Origin: Jiella endophytica
GTDB taxonomy: Bacteria > Pseudomonadota > Alphaproteobacteria > Rhizobiales > Rhizobiaceae
NCBI RefSeq assembly: GCF_004519335.1
Contig: NZ_SOZD01000014.1
Span: 1-46,799 of the forward strand
DNA length: 46,799 nucleotides
Direction: 5' to 3'
Positions 26,181 through 33,728 of the stretch are shown here, piece by piece. Each line of letters begins with the position of its first letter. Within the stretch, counting starts at the first letter, position 1. The translations under genes were made by a program, and so were the position numbers. Under the pieces are notes generated by a model that saw only the letters and a list, made by a program, of their open reading frames with translations, did not search any database and was not told the DNA's origin.

Positions 26181-26717
26181 TTGACGACCGACCTCACCCC
26201 CGAAGAATACGCCGCCTTCCAGGAGCTGGCGACCCGGGCCTTCAACGCCGCCCGGTCCGGAGACACCGCCGAGCTCGGCTCCTTTCTCGATGCCGGAATG
26301 CCCGCCAATCTCACCAACGAGAAGGGCGACACGCTGTTGATGCTGGCGAGCTATCACGGCCATGCCGACGCCACCCGCCTCCTGCTCGAGAAGGGCGCCG
26401 ACCCCGAGCGGCGCAACTATCGCGGCCAGACGCCATTGCAAGGCGCCGCCTTCAAGGGCGAGATGGAGATCGCCACGCTGCTGCTCGACCACGGCGCCGC
26501 GGTCGACGGCGCCGGCGAGGATGGCCGCACGGCTCTGATGATGGCGGCGATGTTCGACCGCGTCGCGATGATCGACCTCTTCGTCGAGCGCGGCGCCGAC
26601 ATCCATCGGGCTGCCGTCGACGGGGTCACGGCGAAAGGTGCAGCCGAGAAGATGGGCGCTGAGAAGGCGGTGGAACGGCTGAGGGCGTTGGAGGCGGGTG
26701 GGTCAAGCGCCGGCTGA
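26181..26717 (+). CDS. Ankyrin-repeat protein
   Basis: 178 residues from TTG 26181, preceded by GAGGAG (26169-26174). Ankyrin repeats run from about residue 18 to 165, including NEKGDTLLMLASYHGHADAT, NYRGQTPLQGAAFKGEMEIA and EDGRTALMMAAMFDRVAMID, each followed by LL..GAD. No signal peptide, so probably a cytoplasmic protein-interaction module; the partner is unknown. Its last 25 codons reappear as a decayed, non-coding copy at about 27063-27138, part of a downstream duplication, so the 3' end has been involved in a rearrangement. Confidence 0.88.
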   Translation: MTTDLTPEEYAAFQELATRAFNAARSGDTAELGSFLDAGMPANLTNEKGDTLLMLASYHGHADATRLLLEKGADPERRNYRGQTPLQGAAFKGEMEIATLLLDHGAAVDGAGEDGRTALMMAAMFDRVAMIDLFVERGADIHRAAVDGVTAKGAAEKMGAEKAVERLRALEAGGSSAG

Positions 26718-27018
26718 TGAGCGGCATCCTCGGATCTGACCCCGGCGCGTTCGCATGTCGATGAAGGAACCGTCTGAGGCTTCGCCGAAACTCGGCATGC
26801 CCACCCGACGATGGGGCCGCCAATGGCTTTCCCGCAGCCCGGCATGGCTCGGCGATGAAATCCTGGGTGCCGACCCAAACGCGGCGTCATCCTCGGCCTT
26901 GTGCCGAGGATCTACTGCAGTATGATCATCGGGCCATTCTTTTCCGAACGGCCATCCGGCGAGGCTTCTGGTGCGAAGGCGACGGTAGATCCTCGGCACA
27001 AGGCCGAGGATGACGACG
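26645..27018 (+). repeat. Near-tandem duplication, unit 1
   Basis: The 3' end of the ankyrin gene plus the following DNA through GATGACGACGCTTCG is repeated at 27063-27437, offset 418 bases (414 after a 4-base indel near 26920). From GAGCGGCATCCTCGG (26719) onward the two copies are nearly identical. The first 75 bases match without gaps at roughly two positions in three. Unit 1 contains one inverted-repeat element (26886-27014). Confidence 0.8.
26886..27014. repeat. 129-bp inverted-repeat (MITE-like) element, copy A
   Basis: Perfect 30-base inverted repeats at 26886-26915 and 26985-27014. Each arm starts GTCATCCTCGGCCTTGTGCC and is itself partly self-complementary (CCTCGGC..TGCCGAGG). The centre (TGATCATCGGGCCATTC) is not coding. 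Two relatives are at 27304-27428 and, reversed, at 28858-28985. The phrase GTCATCCTCGG is a frequent intergenic repeat in Rhizobiales. Confidence 0.82.
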
Positions 27019-27062
27019 CTTCGGCTGGTTCGCCCGGTTGTCATCGCCGAGACGGGCGCGGG

Positions 27063-27437
27063 CGAGAAGACGGGTGGAGAGAATGCAGCTGAACGGCCGG
27101 CGGCGTGGGCGGAGGGATGAAAGAGCGCTGTCCAATGAGCGGCATCCTCGGATCTGACCCCGGCGAGTTCGCATGTCCACGAAGGGGCCGTCTGAGGCTT
27201 CGCCGAAACCCGGCATGCCCACCCGACGATGGGGCCGCCAATGGCTTTCCCGCAGCCCGGTATGGCTCGGCGATGAAATCCTGGGTGCCGACCCAAACGC
27301 GGCGTCATCCTCGGCCTTGTGCCGAGGACCTACTGCAGGTCATCGGGCCATTCTTTTCCGAACGGCCATCCGGCGAGGCTTCTGTTGCGAAGGCGACGGT
27401 AGATCCTCGGCACACGGCCGAGGATGACGACGCTTCG
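27063..27437 (+). repeat. Near-tandem duplication, unit 2
   Basis: Second copy of the segment at 26645-27018, separated from the first by about 45 bases. Its first 75 bases are a degraded copy of the ankyrin 3' end (GAGAAGACGGG... GAACGGC), without a usable reading frame. The remainder is almost identical to unit 1 and includes the second inverted-repeat element. The stronger decay of the ankyrin-derived part fits loss of coding constraint. Confidence 0.78.
27304..27428. repeat. 125-bp inverted-repeat (MITE-like) element, copy B
   Basis: Arms at 27304-27333 and 27399-27428 match the arms of copy A except for single changes (GAGGACCTAC; CACACGGCC). It lacks four bases of the centre relative to copy A. 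It lies inside unit 2 of the duplication and ends 33 bases before the stop of the minus-strand cupin gene, so transcripts of that gene run into it. Confidence 0.82.
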
Positions 27438-27461
27438 ATCGATTGGCCCCTGTTTCGGAAC

Positions 27462-27908
27462 CTAAGCCACACTATCCGCGGCTGGAGCCATCTCAGGAAC
27501 CAGCGCCTCCAGATCCGGCCGCAGCACGACGCTTTCCTGCTCGTTCGGGTCGGTGCGGGCGATCACCGCGACGCAGGGCTCCGGCCCGGGATTATAGGGC
27601 AGGTGCGGCATGCCGGCGGGGATGTAGAAGAGGTCGCCGGCGGCGACGACGGCATGGTGTTCCAGCCTGTGACCATACCAGGTGCCCGAGGTGCCGCTGA
27701 CGACATAGATCGCCGTCTCGTGGCTTTCGTGGAGATGCGCCTTGGCTCGGCCGCCGGGCGGGATCGTCAGAAGGTGCATGCAGATGCCGGTCGAGCCGGC
27801 GGTTTCTCTCGCTATCCCCTCGAAATAGCTGAATCCCTGCTTGCCGTCATAGGTCGAAGCGGGCCTTATGAGGCGGCACGTATTCGAAGGAGTCGTGGAT
27901 GCGTCCAT
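27462..27908 (-). CDS. Cupin-domain protein next to an ABC ATPase
   Basis: 148 residues. ATG 27908 is preferred over 27923 because GGGAG stands about nine bases before it. One cupin domain: motif 1 is GGRAKAHLHESHETAIYVVSG (His, His and Glu ligands), and motif 2 is GDLFYIPAGMPHLPYNPG. The C-terminus (IARTDPNEQESVVLRPDLE) is acidic. Predicted cytoplasmic and metal-binding, substrate unknown. The first 10 bases overlap the start of the divergent ABC ATPase gene, so each gene's promoter must lie within the other. It is unrelated beyond the fold to the cupin at 25512. Confidence 0.82.
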   Translation of the reverse strand: MDASTTPSNTCRLIRPASTYDGKQGFSYFEGIARETAGSTGICMHLLTIPPGGRAKAHLHESHETAIYVVSGTSGTWYGHRLEHHAVVAAGDLFYIPAGMPHLPYNPGPEPCVAVIARTDPNEQESVVLRPDLEALVPEMAPAADSVA

Positions 27909-28765
27909 CGGAAAATCTCCCATCGTCGCGGCGGGAAGACATCGCTTCCCCGGACAAGAGAGATAGGGCGGGCGAGCCGGGAAGGAGCGGCGCGCCGGTC
28001 ATCGCGGCGCGGGGGCTCGACCTCGTTTTCGAGACCGCCGACGCGCCGGTGCATGCGCTGAAGGACATCGACCTCGAAATTTGCCGCGGCGAGTTCGTCT
28101 CGCTGATCGGACCGTCCGGCTGCGGCAAGACCACCCTTCTGCGGGTCATCGCCGATCTCGAGCGGCCGACCGGCGGCGCCATCACCGTCAACGGCATGAG
28201 CCCGGACGAGGCGCGGCGGGCCCGCGCCTATGGCTACGTCTTCCAGGCGGCGGCGCTCTATCCCTGGCGCACCATCGAGAAGAACATCGCCCTGCCGCTG
28301 GAGATCATGGGCATCGACAGGGCCGAGCGGCAGCGGCGGATCGGCGAGGGGCTCGATCTCGTCGGCCTTTCAGGCTTCGGGAAGAAGTTTCCCTGGCAGT
28401 TGTCAGGCGGCATGCAGCAGCGCGCCTCGATCGCGAGAGCCCTGTCCTTCGACCCGGATCTGCTGCTGATGGACGAGCCCTTCGGAGCGCTGGACGAGAT
28501 CGTCCGCGATCACCTCAACGAGGAGCTCCTGAAACTCTGGGCGAAGACCGACAAGACCATCGTCTTCGTCACCCACTCGATCCCCGAAGCGGTGTTCCTG
28601 TCGACCCGCATCGTCGTCATGAGCCCGCGCCCCGGCCGCATCCACGAGATCATCGACTGCGACCTCGGCCCCGACCGGCCGCTCGATATCCGCGACACGC
28701 CGGAGTTTCTGGCCATCGCCCACCGGGTGCGGGAGGGGCTCAGGGCCGGGCACGGCTATGATTGA
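27899..28765 (+). CDS. ABC transporter ATPase of nitrate/sulfonate/taurine type (orphan)
   Basis: 288 residues from ATG 27899 with AAGGAG six bases upstream. Walker A is GPSGCGKTTLL, the Q-loop is YVFQAAALYPWRTI, the signature is LSGGMQQRASIARAL, Walker B is LLLMDEPFGALDEI, and the switch His is in VFVTHSIPEAV. The Phe-Gly-Ala-Leu-Asp and SIPEAVFLSTRIVVMSPRPGRI segments place it with the SsuB/TauB/NrtD ATPases, which energise import of small anions. No permease or binding protein is present on either side: upstream is a divergent cupin, downstream a repeat and then hslU. It may serve a distant transporter or be a leftover. A 33-residue charged N-terminal extension precedes the domain. Confidence 0.9.
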   Translation: MRPSENLPSSRREDIASPDKRDRAGEPGRSGAPVIAARGLDLVFETADAPVHALKDIDLEICRGEFVSLIGPSGCGKTTLLRVIADLERPTGGAITVNGMSPDEARRARAYGYVFQAAALYPWRTIEKNIALPLEIMGIDRAERQRRIGEGLDLVGLSGFGKKFPWQLSGGMQQRASIARALSFDPDLLLMDEPFGALDEIVRDHLNEELLKLWAKTDKTIVFVTHSIPEAVFLSTRIVVMSPRPGRIHEIIDCDLGPDRPLDIRDTPEFLAIAHRVREGLRAGHGYD

Positions 28766-28857
28766 CGGGGTGGATGCCCCTTCATCGCGGTCGGGGCGGA
28801 GGCGCCTGTTAACGTCACCGTCCGAACGGAGGCATGCCGCCGAACTCCATACGCGCC

Positions 28858-28985
28858 GTCATCCTCGGGCTTGTCACGAGGATCTACTGCCACCGTCACT
28901 GCAAAATCCTGGCAAGGCGCCCTTCCACGACCGAATGGTTCGATGATCAACCCACAGTCGATCCTCGGGACAAGCCCGAGGATGA
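28858..28985. repeat. 128-bp inverted-repeat (MITE-like) element, copy C (reversed)
   Basis: Arms at 28858-28884 and 28959-28985 match each other at 26 of 27 bases, starting GTCATCCTCGGGCTTGTC. The centre, read on the minus strand, shares TGATCATCG and CCATTC with copies A and B, so this copy is inverted relative to them. It fills most of the 301-base gap between the ABC ATPase and hslU ends, where it could also terminate transcripts from both sides. The rest of the gap shows nothing else. Confidence 0.78.
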
Positions 28986-29066
28986 CGGATGAGGAGGGGA
29001 AGGCCCTACTGGGACTGGCACCTGAAGCTCAAGCGCCGAGGAGCGTCCTCGTCGCCCCCACATCTG

Positions 29067-30371
29067 TCACAGAATATAGCGCGACAGATCCACGTTCCCG
29101 GCGATGCCGTCGAGCGCCTTGTGCACATAGGCGGCGTCGACGGTGTAGCGCTCGCCGGTCTTGTCCGGCGCCTCGAAGGAGATGTCGTCGAGAACGCGCT
29201 CCATCACCGTCTGCAGGCGCCGGGCGCCGATATTCTCCACCGAGCCGTTGAGCGACACGGCAAGGTCGGCGATGGCGTCGATGGCGTCGTCGGTGATTTC
29301 CAGATCGACGTTCTCGGTCTTCATCAGCGCCACATACTGCTTGATCAGCGAGGCCTCGGTTTCGGTGAGGATACGGCGGAAGTCCTCACGGTTGAGCGCC
29401 CGGAGCTCGACGCGGATCGGCAGGCGGCCCTGCAGCTCCGGCAGCAGGTCCGAGGGCTTCGAGACGTGGAAGGCCCCCGAGGCGATGAACAGGATGTGGT
29501 CGGTCTTTACCGCGCCATGCTTGGTCGCGACCGTCGTTCCCTCGACCAGCGGCAGGAGGTCGCGCTGGACGCCCTCGCGTGACACGCCGGCCGAATGGCC
29601 GTCCTTGGTCGCCACCTTGTCGATTTCGTCCAGGAAGACGATGCCGTTGTTCTCGACGGCGGCGATCGCCTCGCGCACAACCTGCTCCTGGTCGAGCAGC
29701 TTGTCGGATTCCTCGCCGATCAGGAGATCGTAGGAGTCCCGCACGGAGGTGCGCCGCTGCTTGGTGCGCCCGCCGCCCATCTTGCCGAACATCTCGGACA
29801 GGTTGAGAACGCCGATATTGGCGCCCGGCATGCCGGGGATCTCCATGCCGCCCATGGGGTTGCCGCTGTCGGCGACCTCGATGTCGATCTCCTTGTCGTC
29901 GAGCTCGCCGGCCCGCAGCCGCTTGCGGAAGGTGTCGCGGGTCGCCGGGGAGGCGGTCTTGCCGACGAGGGCGTCGAGCACCCTGTCCTCGGCGCCCTGA
30001 TGGGCCTTGGCCTTGACCTCCTCGCGCTTCTTCTCGCGCACCAGGCCGATGCCGATCTCGACGAGGTCGCGGATGATCTGCTCGACGTCGCGGCCGACAT
30101 AGCCGACCTCGGTGAACTTCGTCGCCTCAACCTTGATGAAGGGCGCGCCGGCGAGCCGCGCCAGGCGGCGGGAGATCTCGGTCTTGCCGACGCCGGTCGG
30201 GCCGATCATCAGGATGTTCTTCGGCATCACCTCCTCGCGCAGCGAACCTTCGAGCTGCTGGCGGCGCCACCGATTGCGCAGCGCCACAGCGACGGCGCGC
30301 TTGGCGTCCTTCTGGCCGATGATGTGCCGGTCGAGTTCGGAGACGATTTCGCGGGGTGAGAAGTCGGTCAT
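29067..30371 (-). CDS. hslU: HslU, ATPase subunit of the HslUV protease
   Basis: 434 residues from ATG 30371 ([20 protein letters not shown], the usual rhizobial opening); a GTG nine bases upstream is an alternative. Walker A is [15 protein letters not shown], Walker B is [11 protein letters not shown], and the I-domain lies at about residues 110-230. Sensor and arginine-finger regions ([36 protein letters not shown]) and the C-terminal LSRYIL that docks into HslV are intact. HslU unfolds proteins and feeds them to the HslV peptidase. hslV is not next to it in this window; usually the two are close in Rhizobiales. No sigma-32 promoter was recognised upstream. Confidence 0.96.
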   Translation of the reverse strand: MTDFSPREIVSELDRHIIGQKDAKRAVAVALRNRWRRQQLEGSLREEVMPKNILMIGPTGVGKTEISRRLARLAGAPFIKVEATKFTEVGYVGRDVEQIIRDLVEIGIGLVREKKREEVKAKAHQGAEDRVLDALVGKTASPATRDTFRKRLRAGELDDKEIDIEVADSGNPMGGMEIPGMPGANIGVLNLSEMFGKMGGGRTKQRRTSVRDSYDLLIGEESDKLLDQEQVVREAIAAVENNGIVFLDEIDKVATKDGHSAGVSREGVQRDLLPLVEGTTVATKHGAVKTDHILFIASGAFHVSKPSDLLPELQGRLPIRVELRALNREDFRRILTETEASLIKQYVALMKTENVDLEITDDAIDAIADLAVSLNGSVENIGARRLQTVMERVLDDISFEAPDKTGERYTVDAAYVHKALDGIAGNVDLSRYIL

Positions 30372-30958
30372 CAGTGTCACTTTTCTCTGCGGGCCGGGGC
30401 CGGCCCAGGGTCGTTTTCCTGCCCGCCTTTTCCAGGCGGCGAAGCCCTCGGGATGCTTCGATCGAAGGGGAGCGTCAGTCTGTCACAGCCGGGCCGCCTC
30501 GATCGCCGGCGTCCTTGCCGCGGCGGCCATATCGCGGCTCGCCGGGCGATCCTTCGCGGCAGCGCGGGAGCCCCTTCCTGCCAGTGGTTGCGTCGCTGCG
30601 AGGGCCGCGTCGGGCGGCGTCCATCGCGTTCGACAGCCTAAATGGGATCGCGGCGGGGAATGTGCCAGCCTGTCCCCCGACAAGACGGGAAGACCCCATC
30701 CCGGGTCTTCAAATCTTTGCACGAATGCGATCAGACTGAGAGGGTGATTCGGGCGAGGCGAATGCTCTTCCGGCGGGGGCGCGGAGGAGGAGCGTTCCAG
30801 CGCCCGGCCCGGTCGCCGCGAGGCTCTGCACGTCAGAGCCGAAAGATGGCCGGGATGGGTTTCATGGGAGCAGCGACAAGGTCCGATGCCACGATGACAC
30901 CCACGACTGGACGAACGACGGCAGGCGGCGCCCCAGCGGCGGACCGGGAGCACAACTC
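30372..30958. other. Gene-free divergent gap between hslU and the LuxR gene
   Basis: 587 bases. All ORFs in it are Arg/Ser/Pro-rich and start without ribosome sites. Notable small structures are a CTTCGATCGAAG palindrome near 30456-30467 and a GCCCGCC...GGCGG hairpin near 30420-30440, in the hslU leader. The promoters of hslU and the LuxR gene are expected here, but no convincing boxes were found. Confidence 0.45.
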
Positions 30959-31669
30959 GTGACCGCGGCTCTGGAGTCCCTCTCCTGGATGAGCGAGCCC
31001 TGGAGCGAGGACCGGCTGGCCGCGGCGATCGGCGAGGTCGCCGAGCGCTACGGCTTCAGCCATGCCGCCTCGCTGTCGCTTCCCTCGACCGACGATGTCG
31101 GCCTTGCGACCCGGCTGATCCACGGCAACTGGTCGCCGGGTTTCGCCAGGGGCTACGAGACCTACGGTCTGCACAAGTTCAAGATCGTCGTCGGCACGCT
31201 GCGCACCGACCCGATGCCCTTCGTCTGGGACATCGAGACCCTCTACGGCTCCGACGAGCCTGATCCGAGCCCGGCGGCGCGATTCCTCCTGCAGGAGGGC
31301 TATCTCGCCGGCGTTCTCCTGCCGGTGCATGCGATGACCTCGTTCAATGGCGCGCTGTCCTTTGCCGGCAGCAAGCCGAACCTGTCCGGCGAGGCGGTCG
31401 CCGAACTCCACCGCTTCGCCTTCGTCTATTTCGCCATGCTGGCGTCGGTGCGCTTCGAGGAGAACCAGCGCAACAACCCGCTGTCGGGGCGCGAGCGCGA
31501 CTGCCTGAAGCTCGCCATGCTCGGCAAGACCTCCAGCGAGATCGGCATGATCCTGTCCCTGTCGGAATATACCGTCTCGCAATATCTGACGGCGGCACAG
31601 CGCAAGATGAACGCCGCCAACCGCACCCACGCCGTCGCGATGGCCGCCCAGCTCGGCTATCTGTCTTGA
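30959..31669 (+). CDS. LuxR-family regulator with autoinducer-binding-like domain (solo)
   Basis: 236 residues from GTG 30959; GGGAG lies eight bases upstream. The N-terminal part (about 20-160) resembles the autoinducer-binding fold. The C-terminus has a LuxR helix-turn-helix (LSGRERDCLKLAMLGKTSSE, then LSLSEYTVSQYLTAAQRKMN). Aligned by eye to TraR, the Tyr61 and Trp85 positions are kept (Tyr66, Trp90). The Asp70 that binds the lactone amide is replaced by Lys75 (HKFKIVV), and Trp57 by Phe. So it is unlikely to bind acyl-homoserine lactone in the usual way. No luxI gene is in the window. Confidence 0.85.
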   Translation: MTAALESLSWMSEPWSEDRLAAAIGEVAERYGFSHAASLSLPSTDDVGLATRLIHGNWSPGFARGYETYGLHKFKIVVGTLRTDPMPFVWDIETLYGSDEPDPSPAARFLLQEGYLAGVLLPVHAMTSFNGALSFAGSKPNLSGEAVAELHRFAFVYFAMLASVRFEENQRNNPLSGRERDCLKLAMLGKTSSEIGMILSLSEYTVSQYLTAAQRKMNAANRTHAVAMAAQLGYLS

Positions 31670-31708
31670 GCGACATCGGCAAGCGGCGAGCAGGACACCG
31701 ACGACAGA

Positions 31709-32041
31709 TCAGCCGGTGACTCCTCGTTCCAGGATGCCCGTCACCATCTTGTTCAGACTGACGCCCGCGCGCTTTGCCGCTGTGGCAAGCTCCCGGTGAA
31801 GATGAGGCTCCGTCCGCACGACGAACTGCCCTGAATAGGGCTTTTCCGGATCTTCGCCCCGCTCACGGCAAAACGCGATGTAGTCATCGAGAGACTCGGC
31901 GAAGGCCTTCTTCAGCTCCTCGACCGAGGCACCCTCGAAGGTGATCACGTCGCGCAGGTTGATCACCTCGCCATGGAAGGTTTCCGCTTCTTCGTCGAAA
32001 TCGACCCGAGCCTCGTAGCCGTCATGGTGCATGATGGTCAT
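31709..32041 (-). CDS. hicB: HicB-family antitoxin
   Basis: 110 residues. The N-terminal half is the HicB fold: HHDGYEARVDFDEEAETFHG, then GEVINLRDVITFEGASVEEL, then FAESLDDYIAFCRERGEDP. The C-terminus is a ribbon-helix-helix DNA-binding segment (VVRTEPHLHRELATAAKRAG, then VSLNKMVTGILE). It neutralises the HicA toxin encoded just upstream and represses the operon. ATG 32041 overlaps the hicA TGA by four bases (ATGA). An operator-like palindrome lies before hicA. Confidence 0.92.
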   Translation of the reverse strand: MTIMHHDGYEARVDFDEEAETFHGEVINLRDVITFEGASVEELKKAFAESLDDYIAFCRERGEDPEKPYSGQFVVRTEPHLHRELATAAKRAGVSLNKMVTGILERGVTG

Positions 32042-32292
32042 GGCTTCACCCCCGCTTCCGTCAGAAATCGTCGCATCGACCGAACTGCGCCACGGCTGGT
32101 CTCCTTCTGCGGGTGCGGGCGATGGAAGACCGCCCGAACGCCGTTGAGGGCGATCCGCACGCGTGAACCCTGGCCCTCGTTGATTTCGGCGCCGAGTGAA
32201 GCCAGCGGCGCCTCGATATCCCGCCAGGCGATCTTACCTGAGACGGGATCGGTGAATATCTCTCGGAGAAGCCGATCCTGGCTTCGGTTCAT
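32038..32292 (-). CDS. hicA: HicA-family mRNA interferase toxin
   Basis: 84 residues, longer than classical HicA (about 60) but matching a rhizobial subgroup. The dsRBD-like core includes DPVSGKIAWRDIEAPLASLG, EGQGSRVRIALNGVRAVFH and FHRPHPQKETSRGAVRSMRR, then FLTEAGVKP. The conserved His is in the FHRPHP segment. It is predicted to cleave mRNA on ribosomes when freed from HicB. Toxin before antitoxin, with a four-base overlap, is the standard hicAB order. Confidence 0.9.
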   Translation of the reverse strand: MNRSQDRLLREIFTDPVSGKIAWRDIEAPLASLGAEINEGQGSRVRIALNGVRAVFHRPHPQKETSRGAVRSMRRFLTEAGVKP

Positions 32293-32299
32293 GACGGTA

Positions 32300-32310
32300 T
32301 GATAGTATCA
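32300..32310. promoter_or_regulatory. Probable HicB operator
   Basis: TGATAGTATCA, a perfect 5-base inverted repeat around a central G, eight bases upstream of the hicA ATG (32292). A further half-site TATCA follows at 32319-32323 (TGGTATCAGA). Palindromes at this position are typical operators for ribbon-helix-helix antitoxins. The AT-rich stretch is well below the local GC level. Confidence 0.6.
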
Positions 32311-32390
32311 TTTTCTGGTATCAGAAAGAGCGCGGCCTGTGTTTCGTGCCGGCGGCCATGCGCGGCGGGGGCCCGGCCCCGGAGCGTCCC

Positions 32391-33017
32391 GTGACTCAGT
32401 TGCCCGAAGGTGCCCGGCATCTGCCCGGCCATTTCGATCGGCCGGCGCAGCAAGCCCTTGTCGACGAAATCCGCGCCGTCCTTGCTGAAGCGCCGCTCTA
32501 CACGCCTGTGATGCCGCGCTGGGGCCGGCCCTTCTCGGTACGCATGACCAATTGCGGGCCGCTCGGCTGGGTCGCCGACAAGTCCGGCTATCGCTACCAG
32601 CCGCATCACCCCGTCACCGGAAAGTCCTGGCCCGAAATCCCGGCTTCGCTGATCGCGCTCTGGGAGGCGGTCGCCGGCTATGATCAGCCGCCGGAGGCCT
32701 GCCTCGTCAACTTCTACGACGACACGGCGAAGATGGGCCTCCATCAGGACAGGGACGAGGCGGATCTTTCCGCCCCCGTCGTCTCGGTCTCGCTCGGGGA
32801 TGACTGCCGGTTCCGCATCGGCGGCACGGAGCGCGGTGGGCCGACGGCCTCCCTGCGCCTCGCCTCGGGGGACGTTTTCGTCCTCGGCGGCACCGCGCGT
32901 CTCGCCTATCACGGCGTCGACCGGATCTACCCCCAGACCTCGACGCTCCTGAAGAACGGCGGGCGCATCAATCTGACCCTGCGGCGGGTGACGAAGGCAT
33001 CGATCGACATGGGGTGA
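32391..33017 (+). CDS. alkB: AlkB-type DNA/RNA repair dioxygenase
   Basis: 208 residues from GTG 32391, chosen because GGAG lies six bases upstream; the frame is open to a GTG at 32346, which has no ribosome site. The Fe(II)/2-oxoglutarate site is complete: His and Asp in MGLHQDRDEAD, the second His in LAYHGVDRIYP, and the two 2-oxoglutarate arginines in RINLTLRRV. The substrate lid includes SVRMTNCGPLGW and YRYQPHHPVTGK. AlkB removes alkyl groups such as 1-methyladenine and 3-methylcytosine by oxidation. It lies between two toxin-antitoxin pairs that run on the opposite strand, not in an ada operon. Confidence 0.93.
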   Translation: MTQLPEGARHLPGHFDRPAQQALVDEIRAVLAEAPLYTPVMPRWGRPFSVRMTNCGPLGWVADKSGYRYQPHHPVTGKSWPEIPASLIALWEAVAGYDQPPEACLVNFYDDTAKMGLHQDRDEADLSAPVVSVSLGDDCRFRIGGTERGGPTASLRLASGDVFVLGGTARLAYHGVDRIYPQTSTLLKNGGRINLTLRRVTKASIDMG

Positions 33018-33047
33018 TCATGTGACGATCCGGACGACGACATAATG

Positions 33048-33458
33048 TCATCGCCTCCGGACGGCCTTTGCTTGATGTCTACGAGCGATGAAGTCTCGCA
33101 TCACCGGCAGAAAAAACGTCTTGCTGAAGCGTCCGAGAGGCGGTGACGGCTCCAGGTAATAGGATTTGCCGACGATCTCTTCATTGTACTCGTCGAGAAT
33201 GATCCAGAGGCGCAGAGCGGGGTTGAGGCCGCCGAGTCGCTTCTCTGTCTCAGGGATCTCCACGGCAAACTGGTCGCCGCCCGGCTCCTGCGAAGTGATT
33301 GGAAACAGGAGCAGTCCATCACCGCCCGGGCGCGCAAGGCGAACGCCGACCACAACGGGGCGGCGCTTGCGCCCCTCGGTCTCGCCCCGCTTGGCTTCTC
33401 GCGCCCAAAGATAGGAAAACCGGATGACCGACGCGGTCTGGATGGCGTCGAAGCTCAC
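33048..33458 (-). CDS. PemK/MazF-like toxin candidate
   Basis: 136 residues. Start ATG 33458 overlaps the antitoxin stop by four bases. The front half has the beta-barrel style of PemK-like proteins: IRFSYLWAREAKRGETEGRK, then RRPVVVGVRLARP, then LLLFPITSQEPGG. The rest (LRLWIILDEYNEEIVGKSYY, then PPLGRFSKTFFLPVMRDFI) is conserved in rhizobial relatives but not in classical MazF. The position directly after a Phd-type antitoxin supports the toxin role. If not PemK-like, it is a partner of unknown activity. Confidence 0.6.
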   Translation of the reverse strand: MSFDAIQTASVIRFSYLWAREAKRGETEGRKRRPVVVGVRLARPGGDGLLLFPITSQEPGGDQFAVEIPETEKRLGGLNPALRLWIILDEYNEEIVGKSYYLEPSPPLGRFSKTFFLPVMRDFIARRHQAKAVRRR

Positions 33459-33709
33459 CGGTCCTCAGCTTCCTCCGCATAGACCGCAATGGCCTCTTCG
33501 ACTTCCTCAAGAAGCTCGTCAGACATCGATTCCAGCGTACCGCTGCGCTGGCTCCGTCCTGAGAGCAGACGCTCGTAGTCTTCGATACTGAGAAGAACTA
33601 GACGTGGTTTCCGCCTCTGCGTGATCGTGACGGGTCTCCGCAGGGCCTCGGAGATGACGTCTCCGGATCGCCGCGAAAGGTCGCTGGTAGAATAGGTCTC
33701 GTGAGCCAT
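33455..33709 (-). CDS. Phd/YefM-family antitoxin
   Basis: 84 residues from ATG 33709; a longer reading from 33736 would start inside the operator region. The Phd pattern is STSDLSRRSGDVISEALRRP, VTITQRRKPRLVLLSIEDYERL, then an acidic tail (SDELLEEVEEAIAVYAEEAED). The N-terminus dimerises and binds DNA; the tail is expected to wrap the toxin. It is followed with a four-base overlap by the PemK-like gene, giving an antitoxin-first module. A perfect long palindrome lies 20-54 bases upstream. Confidence 0.88.
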   Translation of the reverse strand: MAHETYSTSDLSRRSGDVISEALRRPVTITQRRKPRLVLLSIEDYERLLSGRSQRSGTLESMSDELLEEVEEAIAVYAEEAEDR

Positions 33710-33728
33710 GATCGATACAGTCCCGGCA

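Noticed and set aside
26703-27308. 201-residue minus ORF with internal duplication
   Set aside because: The repeated protein segments simply reflect the duplicated non-coding DNA; no ribosome site and no recognisable domain.
26645-27437. CRISPR-like or tandem array
   Set aside because: Only two units, each about 370 bases, containing inverted-repeat elements; no short regular repeats with spacers anywhere in the window.
30372-30500. Heat-shock (sigma-32) promoter for hslU
   Set aside because: No sequence close to the alphaproteobacterial CTTGAA/CCCCAT-type boxes at proper spacing could be found.
30483-30953. 156-residue minus ORF between hslU and the LuxR gene
   Set aside because: Composition is Arg/Pro/Ser-rich with no motif or ribosome site; treated as a gap.
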